This document shows positions 42,854 through 51,763 of a stretch of 64,000 nt of DNA, piece after piece. A program made the position numbers and the translations under genes. Numbering within the stretch: position 1 is the stretch's first letter; every line of letters begins with the position of its first letter. The notes beneath the pieces were generated by a model. The model made no database searches. It had not been told where the DNA came from and saw only the letters and a list, made by a program, of their open reading frames with translations. The DNA is from Lawsonibacter celer (GTDB lineage Bacteria > Bacillota > Clostridia > Oscillospirales > Oscillospiraceae): positions 186,001-250,000 of the forward strand of contig NZ_JACOEA010000001.1 of the NCBI RefSeq assembly GCF_014281125.1, read 5' to 3'.

Positions 42854-44749
42854 ATGATCGATCTTTCCGTCTCGAATCTGGTTAAAGAATTCGAGGTAGG
42901 CAAAAAAATACTGGACGGCCTCTCCTTTCAGGTGGACCAGGGAGAGCGGGTGGGTCTGCTGGGCAGAAACGGGGCGGGCAAGACCACCCTGTTCAAGATC
43001 CTCACCGGGGAGTTGGACTATGACGCGGGAGAGGTGGCGATCGCCCCCGGCAAGGGGGTGGGGCTTATCTCCCAGATTCCCGTCTATCCGGCGGACTACG
43101 CCGTGGAGGATGTGCTCCAGACCGCCTTTGATTCCATCCACGCCATGGAACAGGAGATGGCCCGGCTGACCGCTCAAATGGAGCGGGATTCGGACCCGGC
43201 GCTTTTAAAGCGCTACGGTGCGGTCTCCGCCGCCTTTGAGGCGGCTGGGGGCTATGACACCAGCACGCCGCTGAACAAGGTGTGCAGCGGCCTGGAGATT
43301 TCCCAGGAAATGCGCGGGCAGCTCTTTTCCTCCCTGTCCGGGGGAGAAAAGACCCGGGTGAACCTGGCCCGGCTGATCCTGGAGGATACGGACATACTCC
43401 TGCTGGACGAGCCCACTAACCATCTGGACCTCCGCGCCACCGAGTGGCTGGAGGACTATCTCACCCGCTACAAGGGGACGGTGCTGGCCATCTCCCACGA
43501 CCGCTGGTTCCTGGATCAGGTGGTCACCCGCATCATCGAGATACAGGACGGCCGGGCGGAGTTCTATGCGGGCAACTACTCCTTCTATGTGGAGGAGAAG
43601 GAGCGCCGCTATGAGGAAAAGCTCAGGCAGTACGAGAAGGAGCAGGCCAAGATCGAGCAGCTGGAGAAGGCGGCGGAGCAGCTGCGGATCTGGGCCTATT
43701 CCGGCAATGACAAGATCTTCAAGCGGGCTCAGTCCATGGAAAAGCGGATTGAGCGCATCCGGACCACGGACAAGCCCACCAAGGAGCGCCGCCTGGACAT
43801 GAAATTCGGGGAGTGGGAGTTTCGGGGGGACGAGGTGCTCACGGTCAAGGAGCTGAGCAAGTCCTTTGAAGGGCGTACCCTGTTTGAGCATGTGAATCTG
43901 GAGGTTGTCGGCGGGGAGCGCATCGGCCTGCTGGGGGACAACGGCACGGGAAAATCCACCCTGCTGAAGCTTCTGCTGGGGGAGGAACAGCCGGACGGGG
44001 GAAAGATCCGCTTCGGCCCCACGGTGAAAATCGGCTATCTGCCCCAGATTGTCCATTTTGATCACATGGAGCGCAATCTGGTGGACACCATGATCTATGA
44101 CCAGGACTGCTCCACCCAGACGGCACGCAACCGCCTGGGGGCCTTTAATTTCCGTGGGGAGGATGTGTTCAAGCCGGTTTCCGCCCTCTCTGGCGGAGAG
44201 CGCAGCCGCCTGCGGCTTTGCATGCTCATGGATGAGAAGATCAATCTGCTGATCCTGGACGAGCCCACCAACCACCTGGACGTAGCCAGCCGGGATTGGA
44301 TCGAAGAGGCGGTGGAAAGCTATGAGGGCAACCTGCTCTTCGTCTCCCACGACCGCTATTTTATCAACCGCTTTGCCGACCGCATCTGGATGCTGGAAAA
44401 CGGCGGCGTCACGGATTTCCGGGGCACCTACGCCCAGTTCTTGGCGGCCCGAGAGCGGGCACAAAAGGCCCCCGCCCCGGCCGCGGAGCCGGAGAAGTCC
44501 AAAAAGGAACGCCCCAAGCGCCCCGGCGGGACCAAGGAGCTGGAAAAGCAGGTGGCGGCCGCGGAGCGGGCGGTGGCCAAGGCGGAGGAGCGGCAGTATG
44601 AGCTCTCCCAGAGGGCGGAAGAGGTGGCCAGCAACTATCTGGAGCTTCAGAAGGTCTGCGAGGAGCAGAAGGTACTGGAGGAGGAGATCGCCAGCCTTTA
44701 CACCAAATGGGAGACACTGGCGGCGGAGCTGGAGGAGCTGCAGGGATGA
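42854..44749 (+). CDS. ABC-F family ATPase (Uup/YdiF type)
   Basis: A 631-residue soluble protein with two ABC domains: Walker A GRNGAGKTT near 37 and GDNGTGKST near 360, signatures LSGGEKTRVNLARLI and LSGGERSRLRLCML, and Walker B LLLDEPTNHLD and LILDEPTNHLD. The linker between is long and charged (about 245-310). A proline/lysine-rich hinge and a C-terminal coiled coil follow from about 545. There are no membrane segments. ABC-F proteins act on the ribosome; housekeeping and resistance forms cannot be separated here. Its stop overlaps the next start (ATGA). Confidence 0.92.
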   Translation: MIDLSVSNLVKEFEVGKKILDGLSFQVDQGERVGLLGRNGAGKTTLFKILTGELDYDAGEVAIAPGKGVGLISQIPVYPADYAVEDVLQTAFDSIHAMEQEMARLTAQMERDSDPALLKRYGAVSAAFEAAGGYDTSTPLNKVCSGLEISQEMRGQLFSSLSGGEKTRVNLARLILEDTDILLLDEPTNHLDLRATEWLEDYLTRYKGTVLAISHDRWFLDQVVTRIIEIQDGRAEFYAGNYSFYVEEKERRYEEKLRQYEKEQAKIEQLEKAAEQLRIWAYSGNDKIFKRAQSMEKRIERIRTTDKPTKERRLDMKFGEWEFRGDEVLTVKELSKSFEGRTLFEHVNLEVVGGERIGLLGDNGTGKSTLLKLLLGEEQPDGGKIRFGPTVKIGYLPQIVHFDHMERNLVDTMIYDQDCSTQTARNRLGAFNFRGEDVFKPVSALSGGERSRLRLCMLMDEKINLLILDEPTNHLDVASRDWIEEAVESYEGNLLFVSHDRYFINRFADRIWMLENGGVTDFRGTYAQFLAARERAQKAPAPAAEPEKSKKERPKRPGGTKELEKQVAAAERAVAKAEERQYELSQRAEEVASNYLELQKVCEEQKVLEEEIASLYTKWETLAAELEELQG

Positions 44750-45363
44750 AAGGCTATAAAGGAAAAAGACTTCACACCTGGGTGAAGGTTCTCCTGGCGC
44801 TGCTGCTGGCCGTTGTCGTGGCCTTCGGAGCGCTGGAGGCCGTGGTATTCAGCGGTGCCAGGACCCAGATCAGCGGGGAACCGGAGATCATGGTGATCTT
44901 TGGTTGTCAGGTGAAGCCCTGGGGGCCGTCTATCCTGCTCCAGGACCGGCTGGATACCGCCCTGGACTACCTGGAGGATCACCCGGATATGACCGTGGTG
45001 GTCTCCGGCGGCCAGGGGGATGACGAGCACATCTCCGAGGCCCAGTGTATGTACGACTACCTGACAGAGCACGGGGTGGACGGAGGGCAGATTCTGCTGG
45101 AAGATCAGTCCCGCAATACCCGGCAGAATATCGACAAGACCTTGGCCCTCCTGGCGGAGCGGGGATATGATGTGACGGCTGACATGCTGTTGGTATCCAA
45201 TGATTTTCACCTGACCCGCATCAAAATGCTCTGGGCGCGGGCAGCCGGAACGTCGGAGCATACCTCTACCCTGGCAGCCCCGGTCTCCCACGTGCCCTCC
45301 CGGGTGCAGATGTTTTTCCGGGAGCCCCTGGCGCTGGTAAAATCCTTTTTGTTTGACAGGTGA
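44746..45363 (+). CDS. YdcF/SanA-like DUF218 membrane-anchored protein
   Basis: A 205-residue protein with one N-terminal membrane segment (VLLALLLAVVVAFGALEAVVF) and a DUF218 domain: IMVIFGCQVKP, VVSGGQGDDEHISEAQCM, DQSRNTRQNI and SNDFHLTR. Members (ElyC, SanA, YdcF) are tied to envelope maintenance. It starts in the stop of the ABC-F gene and is 6 nt ahead of prfA. Confidence 0.88.
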   Translation: MKGYKGKRLHTWVKVLLALLLAVVVAFGALEAVVFSGARTQISGEPEIMVIFGCQVKPWGPSILLQDRLDTALDYLEDHPDMTVVVSGGQGDDEHISEAQCMYDYLTEHGVDGGQILLEDQSRNTRQNIDKTLALLAERGYDVTADMLLVSNDFHLTRIKMLWARAAGTSEHTSTLAAPVSHVPSRVQMFFREPLALVKSFLFDR

Positions 45364-45369
45364 TGGACT

Positions 45370-46443
45370 TTGGATATGATGGAAAAACTCAGGGGCCTGT
45401 CTCTCCACTACGACGACGTACAGGCCCGGCTGGGCGCAGGGGAGACCTATGATGACCCGGCGCTGGTGGCCAGACTGAACAAGGAGCAGCGGGAACTGGA
45501 GCCGGTGGTGAACGCTTACCGGGCGTATGTCAGGCGGCAGAAGGACCTGGCCGACGCCCAGGCCCTTCTGTCCGAGCCGGATATGAAGGAGCTGGCCCAG
45601 GAGGAGTTTGCCCAGGCCAGGGAGGACCTGGCGCGGCTGGAGGAGGAGTTCAAGCTTCTGCTCCTGCCCCGGGACCCCAACGACGCCAAAAACGTCATTG
45701 TGGAGATCCGCGCCGGTGTGGGTGGGGAGGAGGCGGCCCTGTTCGCCCACTCCCTGTTCCGCATGTACTCCATGTACGCCGAGGCACGCCGCTGGCGGGT
45801 GGAGGTGGACTCCGTCAATGACACGGAGCTGGGCGGTATAAAGGAAATTTGCTTTACAATTGAGGGGGATGGGGCCTGGTCCCGCCTGAAATTTGAAAGC
45901 GGCGTCCACCGGGTGCAGCGGGTGCCTGAGACCGAGTCCGGCGGGCGCATCCACACCTCCACCGCCACCGTGGCGGTGCTGCCTGAGGTGGACGAGGTGG
46001 ACTTTGAGCTCAACCCGGCGGATATTGAGATGCAGGTGTTCCGCTCCTCCGGTGCCGGAGGCCAGCATGTGAACAAGACCTCCTCCGCCGTGCGCCTGAT
46101 CCATAAGCCCACGGGCACGGTGGTGGAGTGCCAGCAGGAGCGCAGCCAGTTCCAGAACCGGGACAAGGCCATGCAGCTGCTGCGCTCCCGCCTCTATGAG
46201 GAAAAGGTGCGCCAGCAGGAGGACGCGGTGACCGCCCAGCGCCGCAGCCAGGTGGGCACCGGCATGAGGAACGAGCGCATCCGCACCTACAATTTCCCTC
46301 AGGGGCGGCTGACCGATCACCGGATCGGATTGACCCTTTACCGGTTGGACGCGGTCATGAACGGCGACCTGGACGAAATCATTGACGGCTTGGTGACCGC
46401 CGACCAGGCCGAGCGTCTGAGAAACAGCGAGCAGGAGGGCTGA
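45370..46443 (+). CDS. prfA: peptide chain release factor 1
   Basis: A 357-residue class I release factor. The catalytic GGQ is in SSGAGGQHVNKTSSAVRL; the stop-reading loop region ends in RVPETESGGRIHTSTATV, typical of RF1, which reads UAG and UAA. The start is the TTG at 45370 with AGGTGATGG in front; ATG 45376 or 45379 give almost the same protein. It belongs to the ABC-F/ydcF run. Confidence 0.95.
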   Translation: MDMMEKLRGLSLHYDDVQARLGAGETYDDPALVARLNKEQRELEPVVNAYRAYVRRQKDLADAQALLSEPDMKELAQEEFAQAREDLARLEEEFKLLLLPRDPNDAKNVIVEIRAGVGGEEAALFAHSLFRMYSMYAEARRWRVEVDSVNDTELGGIKEICFTIEGDGAWSRLKFESGVHRVQRVPETESGGRIHTSTATVAVLPEVDEVDFELNPADIEMQVFRSSGAGGQHVNKTSSAVRLIHKPTGTVVECQQERSQFQNRDKAMQLLRSRLYEEKVRQQEDAVTAQRRSQVGTGMRNERIRTYNFPQGRLTDHRIGLTLYRLDAVMNGDLDEIIDGLVTADQAERLRNSEQEG

Positions 46444-46471
46444 GCACCCTGCCGCCGGGAGGAGAAACGAC

Positions 46472-46741
46472 ATGGAATTGATGATTCATTTCAAGGGCCT
46501 GCCCGAGGGAATGGACCTGGACCGGATGAAAGCGGAGCTGGACTATGTGCTGGAGGATTCCGGCTGGCTTACCGGCTCCGGACAGACGGCGCAGGCTGGC
46601 TGGGTGGAGCTGGAGCTGGAGGATGAGCGCCGGAATCCCAAGTACGGCATCCTGGCCGTTAAGGAGTATCTGCAGAAGAGCCGGTTCCCGGCGGAGACCA
46701 CCATTGAACTGGCGGGCACCCCGGTGGGAATCTATGAATAA
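46472..46741 (+). CDS. small conserved protein of unknown function
   Basis: An 89-residue acidic soluble protein (MELMIHFKGLPEGMDLDRM start, VGIYE end), with the pattern ELEDERRNPKYGILAVKEYL. GGGAGGAGAAACGAC precedes the ATG. It lies between prfA and a 35-residue membrane protein in the same run. No family recognised. Confidence 0.75.
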   Translation: MELMIHFKGLPEGMDLDRMKAELDYVLEDSGWLTGSGQTAQAGWVELELEDERRNPKYGILAVKEYLQKSRFPAETTIELAGTPVGIYE

Positions 46742-46756
46742 AAGGAGTGTGGACCC

Positions 46757-46864
46757 ATGAAGCTGAGCATTGGTATTTTACAGATTGTCTCCGGCGCGGC
46801 CCTGCTGGCCGCAGGGGTGCTTGGACTGATCTCCGGTGCCCTGGGAAACGACAGAACGCGGTGA
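46757..46864 (+). CDS. 35-residue single-pass membrane protein
   Basis: A very small gene with a clear ribosome site (AAAGGAG, 9-10 nt spacing). The peptide is MKLSIGILQIVSGAALLAAG, then VLGLISGALGNDRTR: one Gly/Ala-rich membrane helix and a short charged tail. It sits between the 89-residue gene (15-nt gap) and the Sua5 gene (13-nt gap). The tight spacing and SD make it likely real. Confidence 0.6.
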   Translation: MKLSIGILQIVSGAALLAAGVLGLISGALGNDRTR

Positions 46865-46877
46865 GGAAGTCCTGAAC

Positions 46878-47897
46878 ATGCGCACAAAGGTATTGGATGA
46901 AACCCGGATCGAAGAGGCGGGGGCCGTGCTGCGCGCAGGTGGCCTGCTGGGGATTCCCACGGAGACGGTATACGGCCTGGGGGCCGATGGGCTGAACCCG
47001 GAGGCGGTGGCCCACATCTTTCAGGCCAAGGGCCGCCCCCAGGACAATCCACTCATTCTGCATATTCCCTCGGCGGACTGGCTGGAGCGCTACTGTGAGG
47101 AGATCCCGCCTGAGGCCTATGCCTTGGCAGAGCGCTTCTGGCCCGGGCCGCTGACCCTGATCCTGAAGCGGAAGGTCCTGGTGCCCGACGCAGTGACCGC
47201 CGGCCTGGACACGGTTGGGATGCGCTGCCCGGCCCATCCGGTCACCCGGGCCATCATCGCGGCGGCCGGCGTTCCGGTGGCCGCCCCCTCCGGCAATACT
47301 TCCGGCCGGCCCAGCCCCACCAATGTGGCGGACATGCTGGAGGATATGGACGGAAAGGTGGACGCCATTGTGGACGGAGGCCCCTGCTCCGTGGGGGTGG
47401 AGTCCACCATCTTGGACCTGACGCTTACCCCGCCCCGGCTGCTGCGGCCCGGCGGCGTGACCCTGGAGCAGCTGGAGGCCGTGGTGGGGAGCGTGGCGGT
47501 GGACAAGGCGGTGCGGCAGCTTCTGCGCGGAGATGAGCAGCCCCGGGCCCCGGGGATGAAATACCGCCACTATGCCCCCAAGGCGCCGGTTACGGTGGTG
47601 AAGGGGGACGGGGCCGCCGCGGCCCGGTATATCCGCCGGCATCTGGCCGACGGGGACGGGGTCATCTGCTTCAATGAATTTGTCCCCCTGTTCGAGGGGC
47701 ACCCGGTGGAGCCCATGGGGCCGGAGGCGGACCAGGCGGAGCAGGCCCGCCGGGTATTTGACGCCCTGCGCTATTTCGACGGCACGCCGGTCTCCCATAT
47801 TTGGGCCATGTGTCCGGAGGAGTCCGGCCTGGGTCTGGCGGTGGCCAACCGGCTGAACAAGGCGGCCGGATTCCACATTGTGCAGGCCGGGAAGTAG
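46878..47897 (+). CDS. ywlC: L-threonylcarbamoyladenylate synthase (Sua5/YwlC long form)
   Basis: A 339-residue enzyme that makes threonylcarbamoyl-AMP from threonine, bicarbonate and ATP for the t6A37 tRNA modification. The YrdC domain spans about 5-200 (GIPTETVYGLGADG, AKGRPQDNPLILHI, SVGVESTILDL), then the linker APGMKYRHYAPKAP and the Sua5 domain to the end. ATG 46878 follows GAGGAAG. It ends the ABC-F/prfA run. Confidence 0.94.
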   Translation: MRTKVLDETRIEEAGAVLRAGGLLGIPTETVYGLGADGLNPEAVAHIFQAKGRPQDNPLILHIPSADWLERYCEEIPPEAYALAERFWPGPLTLILKRKVLVPDAVTAGLDTVGMRCPAHPVTRAIIAAAGVPVAAPSGNTSGRPSPTNVADMLEDMDGKVDAIVDGGPCSVGVESTILDLTLTPPRLLRPGGVTLEQLEAVVGSVAVDKAVRQLLRGDEQPRAPGMKYRHYAPKAPVTVVKGDGAAAARYIRRHLADGDGVICFNEFVPLFEGHPVEPMGPEADQAEQARRVFDALRYFDGTPVSHIWAMCPEESGLGLAVANRLNKAAGFHIVQAGK

Positions 47898-48015
47898 GGA
47901 CCCAGGGGCCGGCGCGCAAAAATTTACAAACAGACAACAAATTGCCGGCGCAGTATGCTATGATAGGAGACGTACCGGCGAGGCATGAGAAGCGCAGCGG
48001 CAGGGAGGCGGAGAG

Positions 48016-48627
48016 ATGAAGCGCATCGGGATTACCGGTCCCACGGGGGCGGGCAAGACCACGGTGCTCGGCGTACTGGAGGCGCTGGGCGCGGAGATCA
48101 TAGACTGCGACGCGGTGTACCACGATCTGCTGGAGCGCAGCGGGCCGCTCCGGCAGGCCCTGACCGTCCGTTTTGGACCGGAGATTCTGGACCGGGAGGG
48201 ACGGGTGGACCGCAAGCGCCTGGGGGGCGTGGTATTCGGAGACCCGGCGGCGCTGGAGGATTTGAACGCCATTACCCACCGCTTTATTCTCGAGGAGATT
48301 GACCGCCGGTGTGCCCAGGCGGAGGCCCGGGGCTGCCCGGCGGTGGGCATTGATGCCATTGCCCTCATTGAAAGCGGTGTGGGGGAGACCTGCGGCGTAA
48401 TCGTTGGGGTGCTGGCGCCGCCGGAGCTGCGGGTGCGCCGGATCATGCGCCGGGAGGGCATCCCGGAGTCCTATGCCCGGCAGCGGGTGGAGGCCCAGAA
48501 GGGAGACGCCTTTTTCCGAGACAACTGCGGCTATATTCTGGACAACGGCCGGGACGGGGATCCGGAGCCAGTGAAGCGACGGGCCCTAGAGCTGTTCCGA
48601 TCCATCATTCAAGATCAAAACGATTAG
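48016..48627 (+). CDS. coaE: dephospho-CoA kinase
   Basis: A 203-residue kinase that phosphorylates dephospho-CoA in the last step of CoA synthesis. The P-loop GPTGAGKTT is at 6-14, then IIDCDAVYHDLL, the VDRKRLGGVVF region and a lid with RVRRIMRREGI. GGGAGGCGGAGAG precedes the ATG. An M18 aminopeptidase follows 11 nt later. coaX for the first step lies at 59129. Confidence 0.94.
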   Translation: MKRIGITGPTGAGKTTVLGVLEALGAEIIDCDAVYHDLLERSGPLRQALTVRFGPEILDREGRVDRKRLGGVVFGDPAALEDLNAITHRFILEEIDRRCAQAEARGCPAVGIDAIALIESGVGETCGVIVGVLAPPELRVRRIMRREGIPESYARQRVEAQKGDAFFRDNCGYILDNGRDGDPEPVKRRALELFRSIIQDQND

Positions 48628-48638
48628 GAGGAATCCAA

Positions 48639-50048
48639 ATGGAGAGCAAGCAAAAGACCCCGGGCGAGCTGCGCAGGGAGGCTCTGTTCTATCAGCCCAA
48701 GAACGGCTACGACCGCATGAGCGCGGAAGACGAGGCCGCCATGCAGGCCTATTGCGAGGAGTACAAGCACTTCCTGGACGCGGGCAAGACCGAGCGGGAG
48801 TGTGTGGAGGAGGCGGTGCGCCTGGCCGAGGCCAAGGGCTTCAAGCCCTTTACCCGGGGGATGGGGATTCAGCCCGGGGATAAGCTCTACCGGGTTAACC
48901 GGGGTAAGTCCGTCATGCTGGCCGTGGTGGGGGCGAAGTCCCTGAGCGAGGGCGCGAACATCGGTGCGGCCCACATCGACTCCCCCCGCCTGGACCTGAA
49001 ACCCAATCCCCTGTACGAGGCGGAGGAGCTGGCGTTCTTCAAGACCCACTACTACGGCGGCATCCGGAAGTACCAGTGGGTGACCATCCCCCTGGAACTG
49101 CGGGGCGCGGTGGCCCTGAAGGACGGCCGGGTCGTGCACGTGTGCGTGGGCGGATCCGAAGGGGAGCCCCAGTTCACGGTCACGGACCTGCTGCCCCATC
49201 TGGCCGCAGAACAGTCCAAGAAGCCCTTGGGCGAAGCTGTGCCCGCAGAGAACCTGAATGTGCTGGTGGGCAGCCGCCCCTTCAAGGGCGACGAGGGCTC
49301 GGAGCGGGTAAAGCTGGCCATCCTGGACCTGCTCAACCAGAAATATGGCATTGTGGAGGAGGACTTCATCTCCGCCGAGCTCATCGCCGTGCCCGCCTTT
49401 AAGGCCGTGGACATCGGTTTTGACCGCTCCCTCATCGGCGCCTACGGCCACGACGACCGGGTGTGCGGCTACGCCGCCCTGGCCGCCCTGCTGGCCCTAG
49501 AGCTTCCGGAGCGCACCGCCGTGTGCATGCTGGCCGACAAGGAGGAGATCGGCTCCGAGGGCGTCACCGGCATGAAGTCGGCCGCCTTTGATACCTTTAT
49601 GAGCGACCTGTGCGACGCCCAGCGGGTGCCCCTGAAGGCCTGCTATGAGAAGTCCTTCTGTCTGTCCGCCGACGTGACCGCGGCCTATGACCCCAACTTT
49701 GCCGAGGTCTATGAGAAGCGCAACAGCGCCCGGGCCAATTACGGCATGGGCCTGTGCAAATACACCGGCGCCCGGGGCAAATCCGGGGCCTCGGACGCCA
49801 CGGCGGAGCTGGTGGCCTATGTGCGGGGCGTGCTGGATGAGGCCGGCGTGGTCTGGCAGATGGCCGAGCTGGGCAAGGTGGACCAGGGCGGCGGCGGCAC
49901 TGTGGCGGTCTATATGGCCGAGCGGGACATTGACACCCTGGACGCGGGCGTGCCCGTGCTGAGTATGCACGCCCCCTTTGAGACCGTGGCCAAGCTGGAC
50001 TGCTATATGACCTATAAGGGCATGAAGGCGGTCTTTGAGGCCAAATAA
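48639..50048 (+). CDS. M18-family zinc aminopeptidase
   Basis: A 469-residue tetrahedral aminopeptidase relative. Metal and catalytic residues are seen in AAHIDSPRLDL, AYGHDDRVCGYAAL, LADKEEIGSEG and SMHAPFETV. It cleaves N-terminal, often acidic, residues from peptides in the cytoplasm. AGGAGGAATCCAA precedes the ATG. A strong terminator follows. Confidence 0.94.
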   Translation: MESKQKTPGELRREALFYQPKNGYDRMSAEDEAAMQAYCEEYKHFLDAGKTERECVEEAVRLAEAKGFKPFTRGMGIQPGDKLYRVNRGKSVMLAVVGAKSLSEGANIGAAHIDSPRLDLKPNPLYEAEELAFFKTHYYGGIRKYQWVTIPLELRGAVALKDGRVVHVCVGGSEGEPQFTVTDLLPHLAAEQSKKPLGEAVPAENLNVLVGSRPFKGDEGSERVKLAILDLLNQKYGIVEEDFISAELIAVPAFKAVDIGFDRSLIGAYGHDDRVCGYAALAALLALELPERTAVCMLADKEEIGSEGVTGMKSAAFDTFMSDLCDAQRVPLKACYEKSFCLSADVTAAYDPNFAEVYEKRNSARANYGMGLCKYTGARGKSGASDATAELVAYVRGVLDEAGVVWQMAELGKVDQGGGGTVAVYMAERDIDTLDAGVPVLSMHAPFETVAKLDCYMTYKGMKAVFEAK

Positions 50049-50058
50049 GAAAAAAGCG

Positions 50059-50100
50059 AAAAGAGGAAAATCCGCGGGAAGGCGGATTTTCCTCTTTTTT
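50059..50100 (+). terminator. intrinsic terminator after the aminopeptidase gene
   Basis: A 17-bp stem (50059-50075 with 50082-50098) ending in a T-run. Confidence 0.9.
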
Positions 50101-50199
50101 TATCTTTTCTTGTCCCGAGATGGCCGGCGGATTGCTCCCGTATCAAACCCGGAGAGACAGGGCAAACTGAGTCAAATGATACACAGGGAGGCAGCTGTT

Positions 50200-50925
50200 A
50201 TGGATGAGACGAGACCGACCGGAGAGACCGGCAGCGACGAGGAAAACGGATCCTCACCGCTCCAGCAGCAGATTGTGGATATGGGTTCCGCCACCATTCG
50301 CACCGAGCGGGGGACCATCCACACGCTGACCATTGTGGGGCAGATCGAAGGGCACCAGATTCTGCCGCCCACGGCAAAGACCACAAAGTATGAGCATGTG
50401 ATGCCCCTCCTGGCCTCTGTGGAGGAGAGCGACGAGGTGGACGGCCTGCTGGTGCTCCTCAACACCGTGGGGGGAGACATTGAGGCGGGGCTGGGCATTG
50501 CGGAGCTCATCGCCGGCATGTCCAAACCGACGGTGTCTCTGGTGCTGGGAGGCGGGCATTCCATCGGCGTGCCCCTGGCCGTGTCCGCCAAACGCTCCTT
50601 TATCGCCCCCTCTGCGGCCATGACTATCCACCCGGTGCGGCTCAACGGCCTGGTCATCGGCGTACCGCAGACGTTCAATTATTTTGAGCGGATTCAGGAA
50701 CGCATCATCCACTTTGTCACACAGAACAGCGCCGTAAAGCGGGAAACCTTTACGAAGATGATGCTCCAGACCGGGGAGCTGGCGGCGGATGTGGGCAGTG
50801 TCATCTATGGGGAGGAGGCGGTAGAGATCGGCCTGATCGACCAGATCGGGGGCCTGTCCGACGCGCTGGCCTGCCTGCACCGCATGATAGATGAGGCCAA
50901 AAGAAAACAGGCGGCAAGAGAGTGA
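50200..50925 (+). CDS. tepA: ClpP-like serine protease, TepA/YmfB family
   Basis: A 241-residue ClpP-fold protein. An acidic N-terminal stretch is followed by the crotonase-like core: LLVLLNTVGGDIEAGL, the nucleophile Ser in GGGHSIGVPLAV, the His in AMTIHPVRLNG and a second half with LTGELAADVG-like pattern (QTGELAADVGSV). B. subtilis TepA relatives are linked to protein secretion and clearing of signal peptides. CAGGGAGG precedes ATG 50200; the longer frame to 50035 would begin in the aminopeptidase gene. Confidence 0.88.
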   Translation: MDETRPTGETGSDEENGSSPLQQQIVDMGSATIRTERGTIHTLTIVGQIEGHQILPPTAKTTKYEHVMPLLASVEESDEVDGLLVLLNTVGGDIEAGLGIAELIAGMSKPTVSLVLGGGHSIGVPLAVSAKRSFIAPSAAMTIHPVRLNGLVIGVPQTFNYFERIQERIIHFVTQNSAVKRETFTKMMLQTGELAADVGSVIYGEEAVEIGLIDQIGGLSDALACLHRMIDEAKRKQAARE

Positions 50926-50986
50926 ACTGGCCCCGGCGGTTTTGGATCGAATCAAAATAAAGTGCCCCAACACAGGGAAAAAGTGA

Positions 50987-51015
50987 TTCACAAAAAGAAC
51001 GGTTTGGTGTATGCT
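50987..51015 (+). promoter_or_regulatory. likely promoter of the transaldolase gene
   Basis: TTCACA (50987-50992), 17-nt spacer, TATGCT (51010-51015). Confidence 0.55.
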
Positions 51016-51051
51016 GAACGTAGCTTAATTGAGACGAAAGGAGCTATACCA

Positions 51052-51711
51052 ATGAGATTCTTTCTGGATACCGCCAATGTGGAAGAGATTCGAAAGGCAA
51101 ACGACATGGGGGTCATCTGCGGCGTCACGACTAACCCGTCCTTGATCGCAAAGGAAGGTCGCGACTATGCCGAGACCCTGAAGGAGATTGCGGCCATCGT
51201 GGACGGCCCCATCTCCGGCGAGGTGAAGGCCACGACGGAAGACGCTCAGACCATGATTGAGGAGGGGCGTGCCATCTACGCCCTGGACCCGGCCCACATG
51301 GTAGTCAAGATTCCCATGACCGCCGAGGGGCTCAAGGCCATCAAGGCCCTCTCCGCCGAGGGCATCCCGACCAACTGCACCCTGGTTTTCTCCGCCAATC
51401 AGGCCCTGCTCGCCGCCCGGGCAGGCGCAAGCTATGTCAGTCCGTTTCTGGGCCGCCTGGACGACATCAACGAGTCCGGCGCAAGCCTGATTCAAGAGAT
51501 TGTGGAGATCTTCGGCAACTACCCCGATATCAAGACCCAGATCATCTGCGCCAGCGTCCGCAACACAACCCATGTGACCCAGTGCGCGCTGGCGGGCGGC
51601 GACATCGCCACGGTTCCCTATAAGGTCATTGAGCAGATGGTACGGCACCCCCTGACCGACCAGGGCATTGAGAAGTTCAAGGCCGACTATATCAAGGTGT
51701 TCGGCGAATAG
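51052..51711 (+). CDS. tal: transaldolase / fructose-6-phosphate aldolase (TalC/FSA subfamily)
   Basis: A 219-residue short transaldolase. The Schiff-base Lys86 is in [19 protein letters not shown] opens the barrel and [10 protein letters not shown] and SVRNTTHV follow. Members are either transaldolases or fructose-6-phosphate aldolases, and sequence length does not decide between them. It provides C3/C6/C7 interchange that would work with the phosphoketolase at 14766. AAAGGAG precedes ATG 51052. Confidence 0.92.
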   Translation: MRFFLDTANVEEIRKANDMGVICGVTTNPSLIAKEGRDYAETLKEIAAIVDGPISGEVKATTEDAQTMIEEGRAIYALDPAHMVVKIPMTAEGLKAIKALSAEGIPTNCTLVFSANQALLAARAGASYVSPFLGRLDDINESGASLIQEIVEIFGNYPDIKTQIICASVRNTTHVTQCALAGGDIATVPYKVIEQMVRHPLTDQGIEKFKADYIKVFGE

Positions 51712-51729
51712 GCACAGGTTCCAAAAAAA

Positions 51730-51763
51730 GCAAGGCCCCCCGGCTATGCCGGGGGGCCTTGTC
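51730..51763. terminator. bidirectional terminator between transaldolase and gltX
   Basis: GC-rich 14-bp stem (51731-51744 with 51748-51761), loop TAT; A-run to the left and T-rich to the right. Confidence 0.85.
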
